Below are positions 15,900-25,914 of a stretch of DNA of 45,160 nt, in pieces. The notes under the pieces were generated by a model. It worked only from the letters and a program-made list of their open reading frames with translations, was not told the origin of the DNA and did no database searches. Every line of letters begins with the position of its first letter. Within the stretch, counting starts at the first letter, position 1. The stretch is from Candidatus Peregrinibacteria bacterium (GTDB lineage: Bacteria; Patescibacteriota; Gracilibacteria; UM-FILTER-43-11): positions 1 to 45,160 of the forward strand of contig JAFGCR010000016.1 of assembly GCA_016932495.1 (NCBI GenBank). The letters run 5' to 3'. The translations under genes were made by a program, and so were the position numbers.

Positions 15900-16832
15900 T
15901 TATCCTAATTTAGAGTTGATGAAATGAGGATAACCTTTTACAAAAGCGTACATCTTTTGTGGTGTCTTGCCTTCCATTTGGACTTCATCCGGCACAATGG
16001 AGCCTTTTTTCGTGCCGATAAAGATCAGATGGTCTTTTTCAATCACTTTGCCGGGTTCCACTTCATACGCATCGGCTTGTCCGGATAAGATTTTAAGCCG
16101 CTTGCCGTTCCAGAAGGTGAAAGTGCCCGGCCAGCCCGCGTACGCCCGCATTTTGGCGTGAATGGTCTTCGCGTCCTCGTTCCAGTCGATCTCCCCGTCG
16201 GATTTCCGGATTTTTTCGCAGTAAGTGGCTTGTGCATCAGCCTGCGGTTCCGGTTCGATATCTCCGCTGGCGATCGTGTACAGGAGGTCCGGCATTTCAT
16301 AGGCTGTCAAATTGGCCAGCCGGTCAGTGAGAGACAAAACATCGTCCTCCTTTTTAATATCCAGATCGAACTGTTTATAAACTGGTCCCGCGTCCATTTC
16401 TTTTACCATTTTCATCACACTTAACCCCGTCACATCGTCCGATTCCAAAAGGGCCTGCTGGACCGGGGAGGCGCCGCGGTATTTGGGCAGGAGTGATGCA
16501 TGGGCGTTGATGCATCCGTATTTGGGAATATCCAGAAGTTTTTTGCTTAAAATCTGACCATAGGCGTATAGCACGATCATATCCGGCCGGATCTCACGGA
16601 TTTTTGCCGCACTTTCTTCCGAATTAATATTATCTGGCTGATAACTCTCAATCCCCAGCATTAGACTTTCAACTTTAATGGGGGAGGGGGTGAGCTGCAT
16701 CCTGCGTCCGGCCGGCCGGTCTGCCTGGGTGATCACGAGTTTTACGTCAAACCGGTCATCCCGCGCGAGTTTCCCGAGAAGGGGAATGCCGATGCCGGCA
16801 GTGCCGATGAATATCAATGAGATTTTTTTCAT
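15900..16832 (-). CDS. fmt: Methionyl-tRNA formyltransferase
   Basis: 310 residues from ATG at 16832 (MKKISLIFIGTAGIGIPLLGKL); the 12 upstream in-frame residues lie in a word-repeat tract. The formyltransferase domain holds the catalytic-loop signature CINAHASLLPKYRGASPVQQALL (about 105-127) with VLYAYGQILSKKLL before it and the Asp of MVKEMDAGPVY. The C-terminal tRNA-binding domain (about 205-310: KIRKSDGEIDWNEDAKTIHAKMRAY...PGTFTFW) is present. It formylates initiator Met-tRNA with 10-formyl-THF. The usual partner def is not adjacent. Confidence 0.95.
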   Translation of the reverse strand: MKKISLIFIGTAGIGIPLLGKLARDDRFDVKLVITQADRPAGRRMQLTPSPIKVESLMLGIESYQPDNINSEESAAKIREIRPDMIVLYAYGQILSKKLLDIPKYGCINAHASLLPKYRGASPVQQALLESDDVTGLSVMKMVKEMDAGPVYKQFDLDIKKEDDVLSLTDRLANLTAYEMPDLLYTIASGDIEPEPQADAQATYCEKIRKSDGEIDWNEDAKTIHAKMRAYAGWPGTFTFWNGKRLKILSGQADAYEVEPGKVIEKDHLIFIGTKKGSIVPDEVQMEGKTPQKMYAFVKGYPHFINSKLG

Positions 16833-16845
16833 ACCGTCAGTATAA

Positions 16846-16882
16846 AACGCAATAACGTGATAGCGCAATAACGTAATAAAAA
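16846..16882. repeat. Intergenic word repeat, CGCAATAACGT (one-sided)
   Basis: Direct repeats of CGCAATAACGT(G/A)ATA upstream of fmt, without a visible reverse-complement partner. Confidence 0.6.
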
Positions 16883-16900
16883 TGATTTTTTATCTCTAAT

Positions 16901-16933
16901 AAAAAAATACCCCACCGTCGTTCAGTAGGGTAT
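16901..16933 (-). terminator. Intrinsic terminator of the large SLH gene
   Basis: Read on the minus strand: ATACCC(T)AC ... GT(G)GGGTAT hairpin (16933-16907) followed by a run of seven T. It begins 24 bases after the SLH gene stop codon. Confidence 0.85.
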
Positions 16934-16956
16934 TTAGTAAAAGATTTATAAGGTTT

Positions 16957-18651
16957 TTATTGACTGGAAAGATACTGATAGATAGCTATGGCCACTTCTT
17001 CACGAGTGAGTTCATTTCCCGGCATCAGATAAGAGTCGCGATTTGGAAACAGGTTGTATTTTTGAGCTGTGCCGGCATAGGGGGCGAACCACACATCTCC
17101 TGATACATCTTCGTAAGAGTAATAAAGATTGGTTTGCAGCCCGAAGGCAAGGGTTAGCATTTTTAAGAATTCAGCAGTATTGACTGTATTTGCAGGTCTA
17201 AAGGATCCATCAGAATAACCATTGATTATATATCTTTCAGCAGCGGTCATGACATATTTTGTATACCATTCTCCTTCTATTACATCCGAAAATCGCCCAT
17301 TGTTTTTCAAGTCTTTCACTTCAATACCGGCGGACAAGAGAAGGAATTTAGCTGCTTCAGCACGATTGACAGGTCGATATCCCTTAAATTCACCATCCGG
17401 ATAACCACCGATTATCCCTTTATCATAGAGGTCAGCTGCCGCCTGACCAGCGAGAGAGTTTATCGTGGTGTCTGAGAACGGGTTATCACTTGATGTCCTT
17501 ACTTCTTCTTCATAGCCTGCGGGGGGTTCCGGCTGGCTTGTCGGGATTGAAGGTTTCTTTTCCTGTGTTTCTTCAGGATCTTCGTCGATTTTTGATTTCA
17601 CAAAAACCTTTATCACATTAGATTCGGTTGTAACGACAGGTTCACTATTAACATAAATCGTTTCTTTTGCACTCACATTTCCTTCTCCTGTACTTGTGGC
17701 TGTGCATTTTAATTCCTCTGATGAGATTTCTCTGCAATCAAGGATTGTCTTATCCCAGCTCCATTTAGAGCTGCTATAATCAATTGTATAATTTGTATCA
17801 GTCTTGTGGGTAAAAAGGACTTCATCATTAACTCCAAGATTCAATACTCCATAACTTGAAGCCTGTGGGTCAGAATTGATTTTGAATGTATGGAAAAGTT
17901 CCTCTTTGGTTCCGGTTTTGATTTTTAAGGGTTCACTTCTTTGTATATAGAGGTAATTACCCGGATACATTTCCCGCGCAATAGATGCATAACAGGTATA
18001 TTCTGTATTTTCTGATAATGGAGTGATCAGTAATTCATTATTGGAGCTGATGTGATGAGGATGCATGTGATAGGCAGTAGAATCATCATCTCCGTTTTTA
18101 CAATAGGCAAAATAATAATCCTTAGGTCCGGTAATGTACTCTTTCGTCCATAGCTTAATGGAATCTTCATAAGCTTCCCATTTTGTTATTTTTACTTTTT
18201 CTTCATAGATATAGCTGGAATCATCCCCTGAAAAAATACATTGATCACCCTCTTTAAAATAGCCATTTTCACATGAAAAAGTATATTTTTTTATTCGTTC
18301 ATTGTTTTCAATCTTATCGTAACAAGTTGAAGCAATGGCATGTGCAGGGATTTCAGTGCAGGGTTGGATTGCTTTCACACATTCATCCCCAAGGCGTGCG
18401 TAGTCTGAATAGCAGGTAAATTGATAACGCTCGACCCTAACGCCGTCTATAATCCAGTCCTGACAGCTCGTTGGCATTGAATTTTCTGGAGGTAGGGTAC
18501 AGGGTTGTCTGAAATCAATACATTCGCCTTCATAGAGTACCATTGGCTCCTCACATGAAATTTCCTCCTGAGCTTTTGTAAAATAAAGATAAGAAGGTAT
18601 AGCTAATGCGATCAGTAATGCCATTAATAATAGTTTTTTATGAGTTTGCAT
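16957..18651 (-). CDS. Large secreted protein with Cys-rich modules and three SLH domains
   Basis: 564 residues. Signal peptide (about 1-27: KKLLLMALLIALAIPSYLYF). Residues about 32-145 hold three similar Cys-rich units of the pattern C-x(n)-GE/GD-x-C, e.g. LYEGECIDFRQPC, LGDECVKAIQPC, FKEGDQCIF, likely disulphide bonded. A beta-rich middle (about 150-360) follows with fibronectin-like character, then a Pro/Glu linker. Three SLH domains fill about 390-564 (FSDTTINSLAGQAAADLYDKG, GYPDGEFKGYRPVNRAEAAKFL; FSDVIEGEWYTKYV; EDVSGDVWFAPYAG). The protein is expected on the cell surface attached through SLH. It has its own promoter and terminator, so it is monocistronic. Ligand unknown. Confidence 0.9.
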   Translation of the reverse strand: MQTHKKLLLMALLIALAIPSYLYFTKAQEEISCEEPMVLYEGECIDFRQPCTLPPENSMPTSCQDWIIDGVRVERYQFTCYSDYARLGDECVKAIQPCTEIPAHAIASTCYDKIENNERIKKYTFSCENGYFKEGDQCIFSGDDSSYIYEEKVKITKWEAYEDSIKLWTKEYITGPKDYYFAYCKNGDDDSTAYHMHPHHISSNNELLITPLSENTEYTCYASIAREMYPGNYLYIQRSEPLKIKTGTKEELFHTFKINSDPQASSYGVLNLGVNDEVLFTHKTDTNYTIDYSSSKWSWDKTILDCREISSEELKCTATSTGEGNVSAKETIYVNSEPVVTTESNVIKVFVKSKIDEDPEETQEKKPSIPTSQPEPPAGYEEEVRTSSDNPFSDTTINSLAGQAAADLYDKGIIGGYPDGEFKGYRPVNRAEAAKFLLLSAGIEVKDLKNNGRFSDVIEGEWYTKYVMTAAERYIINGYSDGSFRPANTVNTAEFLKMLTLAFGLQTNLYYSYEDVSGDVWFAPYAGTAQKYNLFPNRDSYLMPGNELTREEVAIAIYQYLSSQ

Positions 18652-18690
18652 AGAATTGAGAGTTAGATTCGTATTTTTATTTAATATATT

Positions 18691-18719
18691 ATTATAACAT
18701 TTTTATTTAGATAAAACAA
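18691..18719 (-). promoter_or_regulatory. Sigma70-type promoter of the large SLH gene
   Basis: On the minus strand TTGTTT (18719-18714), 17-base spacer, TATAAT (18696-18691), about 40 bases upstream of the ATG at 18651. Confidence 0.65.
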
Positions 18720-18833
18720 CTTTTTTATAACCCCAAAACACTAAACCTTTTCTGACCACCCCAAATCCTTGTCATCCGAGAGGAATTTCGTTATTTTAAC
18801 CTCCAAACTTAAATATAAATCAAATAAAATAAA

Positions 18834-19796
18834 ATGGAGCTCGATCCAAAAGAAATCGAAAAAATCGATACCCTCCTTCAAAAAAGCAGGCGGATCCTGA
18901 TCATTCCCCATAAGGCTCCCGACGGGGACACGATCGGCGCGTCTTTGGCGTTTTACCAGATCCTCCGCCAGATGGGGAAGGCGCCGGCAATCACCTGCAT
19001 GGATCCGGCGGCGGATGTATTTAATTTTCTGCCCAATATCGAGGCGTTCCAAAAGGGGGAGCCGCGCCTGGATTACGATGCGTACCTGGTCCTAGACGCG
19101 GGCGCTACGCACTTGACCGGTTTTCATGAAAGCCATCCGGAACTTTTTGATAAGACCCTGGAGGTCATCAATATCGACCATCACCAGTCGAACGATTGTT
19201 ACGGCAAATACAATGTAGTGGTGAGCGACGCGGCCTCTGCCACCATGGTGCTTTACGAATTATTTACTGCTCTGAATTATCCTATCGACCGCCTTACAGC
19301 CACCTGCCTGCTGACCGGCATCTACACGGATACCGGCAGCTTTATGCATTCCAATACCTCCGCGGAAGTATTAAGGGTCTCCGCCCGCCTGCTGGCTAAA
19401 GGGGCAGACCTGCGCGGGATCTCCAAAGAGATATTCAATACCACCAAAGTCTCCACCATGCGTTTATGGGGTCGGGTGATGAAAAACATCCACCAGAACG
19501 ACGAAGGGGTGACCATGTCGGTAGTGATGGAAAAGGATTTCGCCGACACCGGCGCGGATTATTCCGAGATGACCGGCGTGGTGGATTACATCAATTCCGT
19601 GCCGGATGCCAAATACAGTGTGATCCTGACGGAAAAGGAGGGGAAAGTGAAAGGATCACTCAGAACTCTGAAAGAAGAAGTGGATGTGGCAGATATTGCT
19701 TCAGCTTACGGGGGCGGCGGGCACACCAAAGCGGCCGGATTCACCATGCCCGGCCAGCTCAAAAAGGAGGTACGGTGGAAAGTGGTACAGCAATAG
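18834..19796 (+). CDS. nrnA: DHH-family phosphoesterase, NrnA-like
   Basis: 320 residues. DHH domain motifs appear in order: IIPHKAPDGDTIGASLA (H-x-x-PDGD), VLDAGATHLTG, NIDHHQSND (the DHH motif, about residue 117), TGIYTDTGSF; the DHHA1 domain ends with the GGGGHTKAAGFTM signature. Family members are Mn-dependent and degrade nanoRNA or short DNA oligomers, and often dephosphorylate pAp. In Bacillus NrnA replaces Orn. The last codons and stop (CAG CAA TAG) belong to the following word repeat, so the C-terminus may have been reshaped. Confidence 0.93.
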   Translation: MELDPKEIEKIDTLLQKSRRILIIPHKAPDGDTIGASLAFYQILRQMGKAPAITCMDPAADVFNFLPNIEAFQKGEPRLDYDAYLVLDAGATHLTGFHESHPELFDKTLEVINIDHHQSNDCYGKYNVVVSDAASATMVLYELFTALNYPIDRLTATCLLTGIYTDTGSFMHSNTSAEVLRVSARLLAKGADLRGISKEIFNTTKVSTMRLWGRVMKNIHQNDEGVTMSVVMEKDFADTGADYSEMTGVVDYINSVPDAKYSVILTEKEGKVKGSLRTLKEEVDVADIASAYGGGGHTKAAGFTMPGQLKKEVRWKVVQQ

Positions 19797-19857
19797 TGAG
19801 TAGTTAGTAGTGAGTAGTAACTCTTGCTATTGCTATTAACTCCTACACAATTGCTAT
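19788..19857. repeat. Intergenic word repeat, AGCAATAG family, copy 3
   Basis: CAGCAATAG(TGAGTAGTTAGTAG) at left faces CTCTTGCTATTGCTATTAA and TTGCTATTTA at right. The tract provides the TAG stop codons of both convergent genes, nrnA (CAGCAATAG) and the TrmB-type regulator (AAATAG on the minus strand). Confidence 0.75.
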
Positions 19858-20615
19858 TTAGAATGTTCCCAGCAAAAATCAAACACGGCCCTTAGGGAGT
19901 TGGCAAAGGCCTCGCTTTCCAGGATTACCCCGAACATATCATCCGGATCATAGGAGAAGAAAGAGATCTTGTTTCCGTAAATGTTGATACCGGTTTCAAG
20001 GGGTAGCTTGTCCTTGGGGGCAAAGCGCGCTTCGCGCAGAAACTTTTTATCATCCTTACGCGCTTTGGCATTCTCCTTATTCTCCGGAGCCAGCACGTAG
20101 GCAAAATTTCCCCTGTCTATACGGCGGGGGACAAAAGTGTGTTCCATATACTGCTTAATGGCAGGCGGCATCTTCTCGATATTCTCAAAGGACCGGATGG
20201 TGTTTTCTTCGGTGATCGTGTCTTCGTAAGCCCGGATCACCCCATTCAGCCCGTCATACACACGCATGTGAGGAATAGTCAGTTGATGAGTCTGGAAACT
20301 TTTGACCTCCGCTAAAATGCTGGTGAGCCGTTCGTTAAGGCGGTCGAGCTTTTCCCGCTGGGTCACCAACAGGTTTTCCAGGCAGTCTTCCGGGTTTTCC
20401 ACATAAAAAGCCGTAATGCCCCACTTCATGGTTTTGACGACCAGTCCCATCTTGGCCAGCTTCATCAAAGACTTATAAACCGTGGTACGGTTCATATCCA
20501 TTTTTTTGGCGATCATGCTGGCCGGCTGTACCCCCTGTGTTTTAAGCAGCGTCAGGAATATTTCGGGCTCCTTGTCTTTTAGCCCCAGATCTTTTAAAAC
20601 TTGAATGATGTCCAT
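19854..20615 (-). CDS. TrmB-family transcriptional regulator
   Basis: 253 residues. A winged helix-turn-helix (about 1-70: LKDLGLKDKEPEIFLTLLKTQGVQPASMIAKKMDMNRTTVYKSLMKLAKMGLV) matches the TrmB N-terminal domain. A coiled coil follows (about 88-108, REKLDRLNERLTSILAEV) and then a phospholipase-D-like effector fold (about 115-253: IPHMRVYDGLNGVIRAYEDTI). Many CPR and archaeal genomes carry such regulators; the ligand and target genes are unknown. The upstream region has AT-rich TATAAT sequences within a partly symmetric GTTGAACTAT / ATGTTGTGAA segment at 20617-20642 that could be its own operator. Confidence 0.87.
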   Translation of the reverse strand: MDIIQVLKDLGLKDKEPEIFLTLLKTQGVQPASMIAKKMDMNRTTVYKSLMKLAKMGLVVKTMKWGITAFYVENPEDCLENLLVTQREKLDRLNERLTSILAEVKSFQTHQLTIPHMRVYDGLNGVIRAYEDTITEENTIRSFENIEKMPPAIKQYMEHTFVPRRIDRGNFAYVLAPENKENAKARKDDKKFLREARFAPKDKLPLETGINIYGNKISFFSYDPDDMFGVILESEAFANSLRAVFDFCWEHSK

Positions 20616-20704
20616 AGTTGAACTATATTATATGTTGTGAATTAGTAAGAACACCTATATTTTAGCTTATATTAAAGGCAAAATCAAGATTTTGTTATAG
20701 AGAA

Positions 20705-20733
20705 TTGACAATTCAGCTTTTTTTGTTTAATAT
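20705..20733 (+). promoter_or_regulatory. Sigma70-type promoter of a candidate small RNA/leader
   Basis: TTGACA (20705-20710), 17-base spacer, TAATAT (20728-20733); TATAAG overlaps at 20731. Confidence 0.6.
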
Positions 20734-20739
20734 AAGGTC

Positions 20740-20857
20740 CGTTGATAACTTCGGAGTCAATCAGGCACGCATCCTCAAAGAAATCAACACATGCATAGCG
20801 GGAGGGCAACTTTATTAGGTTAAGGGGGGGTGGTAACTCGTTATCACCTCCCTTTTC
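20740..20857 (+). ncRNA. Candidate small RNA or transcription-attenuated leader
   Basis: The stretch lies between a good promoter and a strong terminator and has no convincing ORF. I recognise no known RNA family (not SRP, tmRNA, 6S or T-box by eye). It could be an independent RNA of about 115 bases or a 5' leader of the gene at 20921 with attenuation at the hairpin. Confidence 0.4.
20824..20857 (+). terminator. Strong intrinsic terminator in the divergent gap
   Basis: GGGGGGTGGTAA, loop CTCG, TTATCACCTCCC: a 12-bp stem with two G-T pairs, followed by TTTT. No annotated gene ends upstream of it on this strand. Confidence 0.75.
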
Positions 20858-20920
20858 CTAACTTCGCCCGTTCCGTCTTAAAATAAATCTAAAAAATAAA
20901 CATAATTAATCTGGTCGATT

Positions 20921-21667
20921 ATGTCTCCTTTTAATATCCATAAAACCATCAGGCACGATGAGCTTATCGAACGGCTTCAGATAGATGCCCGCATGCTTTT
21001 TTATGACCATATGATGTACGACATCAACGATTCGCTCACTTCTATTCTGGCGCTGTGCGATATCGAAGCTAAAAAATCCGTTCCGCGCATCAAAGAATAT
21101 ATTTCGCGTATCAATGATTCCCTTCAGAACACAAAAAACTATCATACCAGTTTTACAGGCGAAAAACGGTTCAACATAACACTGGTCATCAAAAATATCA
21201 TCCGCGTCCTTGAGGAAAACTATAAGCAGGTCCAGCTGATGCCTTTTGTTTCAGAGATCAAAGCCCCCTGCAGTGGTGACCAGTCCCTCTTCGAGCAGAT
21301 TCTTTTATGCCTGCTCGTCGACATATGTGAGCGCGAAGGCAACGAATCCGCGATTATGATCGAACTCAAGCAAAAGGAACAGAACGCCACGCTCACCCTG
21401 TTTAAAGACGATTTCACATTTTCAAAAGAGTGCCGGGCGCGGGTCGATAAATTCACAGCTGAATCTGATTTTAAGGGGCGGATAAGGACCAGTTCCACTA
21501 AAAATGGGACCGAAGTGGTCATCCAGATCCCGCTTCAGTTTAAAACGGTCCGGATTGAAAAACCGCCGGTCAAAAAAGGGTTTTTCCCCAAGAAGGAATC
21601 TGCCGTTAAACATTCCCGTTTATTCAATTGGGATGACATCGATATAACCCCGGATATCGCGTATTAA
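20921..21667 (+). CDS. Histidine-kinase-like protein without sensor domain
   Basis: 248 residues, soluble. Residues about 20-75 look like a HisKA-type dimerisation helix pair (FYDHMMYDINDSLTSILAL...IKEYISRINDSL), where DHMMYDINDSLTSI resembles the H-box H-E/D-x-x-x-PLT; the candidate His is in DHMM. Residues about 85-180 resemble a degenerate HATPase_c domain (GDQSLFEQILLCLLVDICERE as N-box like, then KNGTEVVIQIPL at the end). The G-boxes are poor, so ATP binding is doubtful. No transmembrane, PAS or receiver partner is present. Its stop overlaps the convergent VTT gene stop in the palindrome TTAA. Function unassigned. Confidence 0.75.
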   Translation: MSPFNIHKTIRHDELIERLQIDARMLFYDHMMYDINDSLTSILALCDIEAKKSVPRIKEYISRINDSLQNTKNYHTSFTGEKRFNITLVIKNIIRVLEENYKQVQLMPFVSEIKAPCSGDQSLFEQILLCLLVDICEREGNESAIMIELKQKEQNATLTLFKDDFTFSKECRARVDKFTAESDFKGRIRTSSTKNGTEVVIQIPLQFKTVRIEKPPVKKGFFPKKESAVKHSRLFNWDDIDITPDIAY

Positions 21668-22221
21668 ACGATTCCCTGGAATAATAATACAATATAAAGC
21701 GCGCCCAGGATCCGGACGATACGGGCGCTTATTGTAAATGCAATAAATTCCCAGGGTTTCACCCGGAACACGCCGGCAAGCAGGCAGACCGTTACATAAG
21801 GTACAGGAGTGAGGGCGCCCAGAGACATGGTGATCCGGCGGTACCGTATAAAGACCCGCCGCCATTTTTTATATTTTTTAGGTGAGGCATAATGAAGCAC
21901 TCCGTATTCACCGAAAAAATAACCCATTGAATAAACCAGCAGGCTGGCAGTGGCACTGCCCAAAACCGCCATATAGACCACCGTAGCCGGCTTGATGCCA
22001 GCGAGCAGTCCGCCGATCACCGGCACTTCCGGCCCCAACGGCCCGCCGATCGTATCCACAATAAACCCTGCTACAAAAAGCGCGATGGAGCCGTATAACT
22101 GGATCTCGGTATAAAATTCCGCTTTCAGGTCTTCGTAAAACAGAATGGTGTACGCGAAAAGCGCCAGAATGCAGGCCAGGACCAGGTAGCCGATAATGCG
22201 GATGATCTTCCGTTTGGTCAT
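21664..22221 (-). CDS. VTT-domain (DedA/SNARE-associated) membrane protein
   Basis: 185 residues with about five hydrophobic segments. The VTT domain core reads VAGFIVDTIGGPLGPEVPVIGGLLAGIKPATVVYMAVLGSATASLLVYSMGYFFGEYG, then RYRRITMSLGALTPVPYVTVCLLAGVFRVKPWEFI: the P-E-V-P/G..G and conserved R-x(n)-P-x-P motifs fit the YqaA/DedA group. Such proteins act as lipid scramblases or undecaprenyl-phosphate/phospholipid flippases in other bacteria; the substrate here is not known. The stop overlaps that of the convergent gene in TTAA. Confidence 0.85.
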   Translation of the reverse strand: MTKRKIIRIIGYLVLACILALFAYTILFYEDLKAEFYTEIQLYGSIALFVAGFIVDTIGGPLGPEVPVIGGLLAGIKPATVVYMAVLGSATASLLVYSMGYFFGEYGVLHYASPKKYKKWRRVFIRYRRITMSLGALTPVPYVTVCLLAGVFRVKPWEFIAFTISARIVRILGALYIVLLFQGIV

Positions 22222-22271
22222 TTTGTGTTTGTTCGGGGGTATTGTAGCACGAAATTTGGATTTAAGTATAA

Positions 22272-22437
22272 CTGGGCACCCAAACGGGGTCCCCGGAAAA
22301 TGCGAGACTGGTCCTGAACTTGTTTCAGGAGGTTATTTTCTGGGGCTGGGGTCCCAAAGCGAACGCATGCTGAAGAAGAGGCGACATAGTTTACGAAGGC
22401 GTATTCGTAAGCAAAAGTTCGTTTTGGGGTGGTGCCC
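22272..22437. repeat. Nested palindromic element downstream of tRNA-Leu
   Basis: Several hairpins are nested: TGGGCACC (22272 on) with GGTGCCCA of the tRNA 3' end; CCCCGGAAAAT with ATTTTCTGGGG; the perfect TCCTGAA-CTTGT-TTCAGGA; CCCAAAGCGAAC with GTTCGTTTTGGGG; and TTACGAA-GGCGTA-TTCGTAA. It occupies the 3' flank of tRNA-Leu on the minus strand and looks like a composite of REP units. Confidence 0.65.
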
Positions 22438-22520
22438 AGGAGAGGACTTGAACCTCCACGGCCGAAAAGTTGGCCACAAGCCCCTCAAGCTTGCGTGTCT
22501 ACCAGTTCCACCACCTGGGC
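22430..22520 (-). tRNA. tRNA-Leu(GAG)
   Basis: On the minus strand: acceptor GCCCAGG (22520-22514) pairs with CCTGGGC (22440-22434), discriminator A, CCA encoded (22432-22430). Anticodon loop TTGAGGG gives GAG. A long variable arm (TGGCCAACTTTTCGGCCG type) marks class II, and the T arm is GGAGG-TTCAAGT-CCTCT. All parts are present. Confidence 0.96.
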
Positions 22521-22570
22521 ATACCGATTTGCCAACGAATTATAACGAACCATTACTTCTGTATCAAGAT

Positions 22571-24841
<2,271 letters not shown>

Positions 24842-24849
24842 TTAAGAGA

Positions 24850-25914
24850 ATGGACTTCAACAGCCTGATGGCCGAAGTGTTAAAAACCGGCGCCCCCGAT
24901 CTTCATCTCCATGTGGGGCAGTACCCGATTATCCGGCTGAAAACCGGCAGTATTGCCGCGCTGAACACCTATCCGATTTTAAGTAAGGAAGATGTCGAAG
25001 CGGTGATCAATAAGATCGCTAATGAGGAGCAGCGGAAAGCTTTTGAGGAAAAGCACGAATTTGACTTTTCTTTCAGTTTTGACACCCTGGGGCGTTTCCG
25101 CGTGAACATCTACCAGGAACGTTTCGGGCCGGCGGTCGCCTTCCGTATCATCGCCCAGAAAATCCCGACGCTGACCGATCTTGGGCTGGGGTCTGCCGTG
25201 GAACGCATGATCAATTTTCCTTATGGGCTGATCCTGGTGACCGGACCGACCGGCAGCGGGAAATCCACCAGCCTGGCCGCGATGATCGAGTATATCAATG
25301 AACACCGCAGTGCTCATGTCATCACGATTGAAGATCCGATCGAATATGTTTATAAAAGTAAAAACTGTCTGATTACCCAGCGGGAGGTCAGTGTGCACAC
25401 TCACAGTTTTGCCAATGCCATCCGTTCCGCCCTCCGTCAGGACCCGGATGTGGTGCTGGTAGGGGAAATGCGTGACCTGGAGACCATCGCCGCCGCCCTG
25501 ACTTTAGCGGAAACCGGTCATTTGGTCTTTTCCACCCTCCATACGCAGGATGCCCCCCAGACCATCGATCGTATTATCGATGTCTTCCCATCTGAACAGC
25601 AGCAGCAGATCCGCACTCAGCTAGGAAGCACGCTTAAAGGAGTCGTTTCTCAGGTGCTGGTTCCGCGGGCGAATGGAGAGGGGCGTGTCGCCGCGCGGGA
25701 GATCATGATCACGAACGACGGGATCCGGAACTGTATTGTGCAGGGGCAGACCAACCAGATCTACTCCATGATCCAGATCGGGGCCAGTGACGGGATGATT
25801 TTAATGGATGAATCCCTGGAAAATCTGGCGCGGGAAGGTATTATCACCAAAGAGGCCGCTCTTTCAAAAGCTGCCGATTTTGAAAGCCTTAGCAATAAAT
25901 TAGACGATATCTAA
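24850..25914 (+). CDS. pilT: Type IV pilus retraction ATPase PilT
   Basis: 354 residues from ATG at 24850 (MDFNSLMAEVLKTGAPDLHLHVG); upstream in-frame residues are word repeat. The N-terminal PAS-like domain is followed by the secretion ATPase core: Walker A GPTGSGKST (about 133-141), Asp box ITIEDPIEYVY, the PilT signature AIRSALRQDPDVVLVGEMRDLETI and the His box HLVFSTLHT. The C-terminal AIRNLIRE-like motif is not obvious. It retracts type IV pili for twitching and DNA uptake; no pilB, pilC or pilin gene is here. The following gene starts at the base after its stop. Confidence 0.93.
   Translation: MDFNSLMAEVLKTGAPDLHLHVGQYPIIRLKTGSIAALNTYPILSKEDVEAVINKIANEEQRKAFEEKHEFDFSFSFDTLGRFRVNIYQERFGPAVAFRIIAQKIPTLTDLGLGSAVERMINFPYGLILVTGPTGSGKSTSLAAMIEYINEHRSAHVITIEDPIEYVYKSKNCLITQREVSVHTHSFANAIRSALRQDPDVVLVGEMRDLETIAAALTLAETGHLVFSTLHTQDAPQTIDRIIDVFPSEQQQQIRTQLGSTLKGVVSQVLVPRANGEGRVAAREIMITNDGIRNCIVQGQTNQIYSMIQIGASDGMILMDESLENLAREGIITKEAALSKAADFESLSNKLDDI

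Larger units (their letters stand above)
20616..20920. other. 305-base divergent intergenic region
   Basis: Gap between the TrmB-type gene (leftward) and the kinase-like gene (rightward). It holds AT-rich promoter-like DNA next to the TrmB start, a rightward promoter at 20705, about 115 bases with no open frame longer than ten codons, and a strong hairpin plus T-run at 20824-20857. The layout suggests a short RNA or leader. Confidence 0.6.

Noticed and set aside
13070-15900. CIRCE or CtsR operator upstream of clpC
   Set aside because: Neither TTAGCACTC/GAGTGCTAA nor the CtsR heptad repeat was found in 15713-15899.
22272-22437. Prophage attachment site at tRNA-Leu
   Set aside because: The copy of the tRNA end is inverted, not a direct repeat, and no integrase is near.
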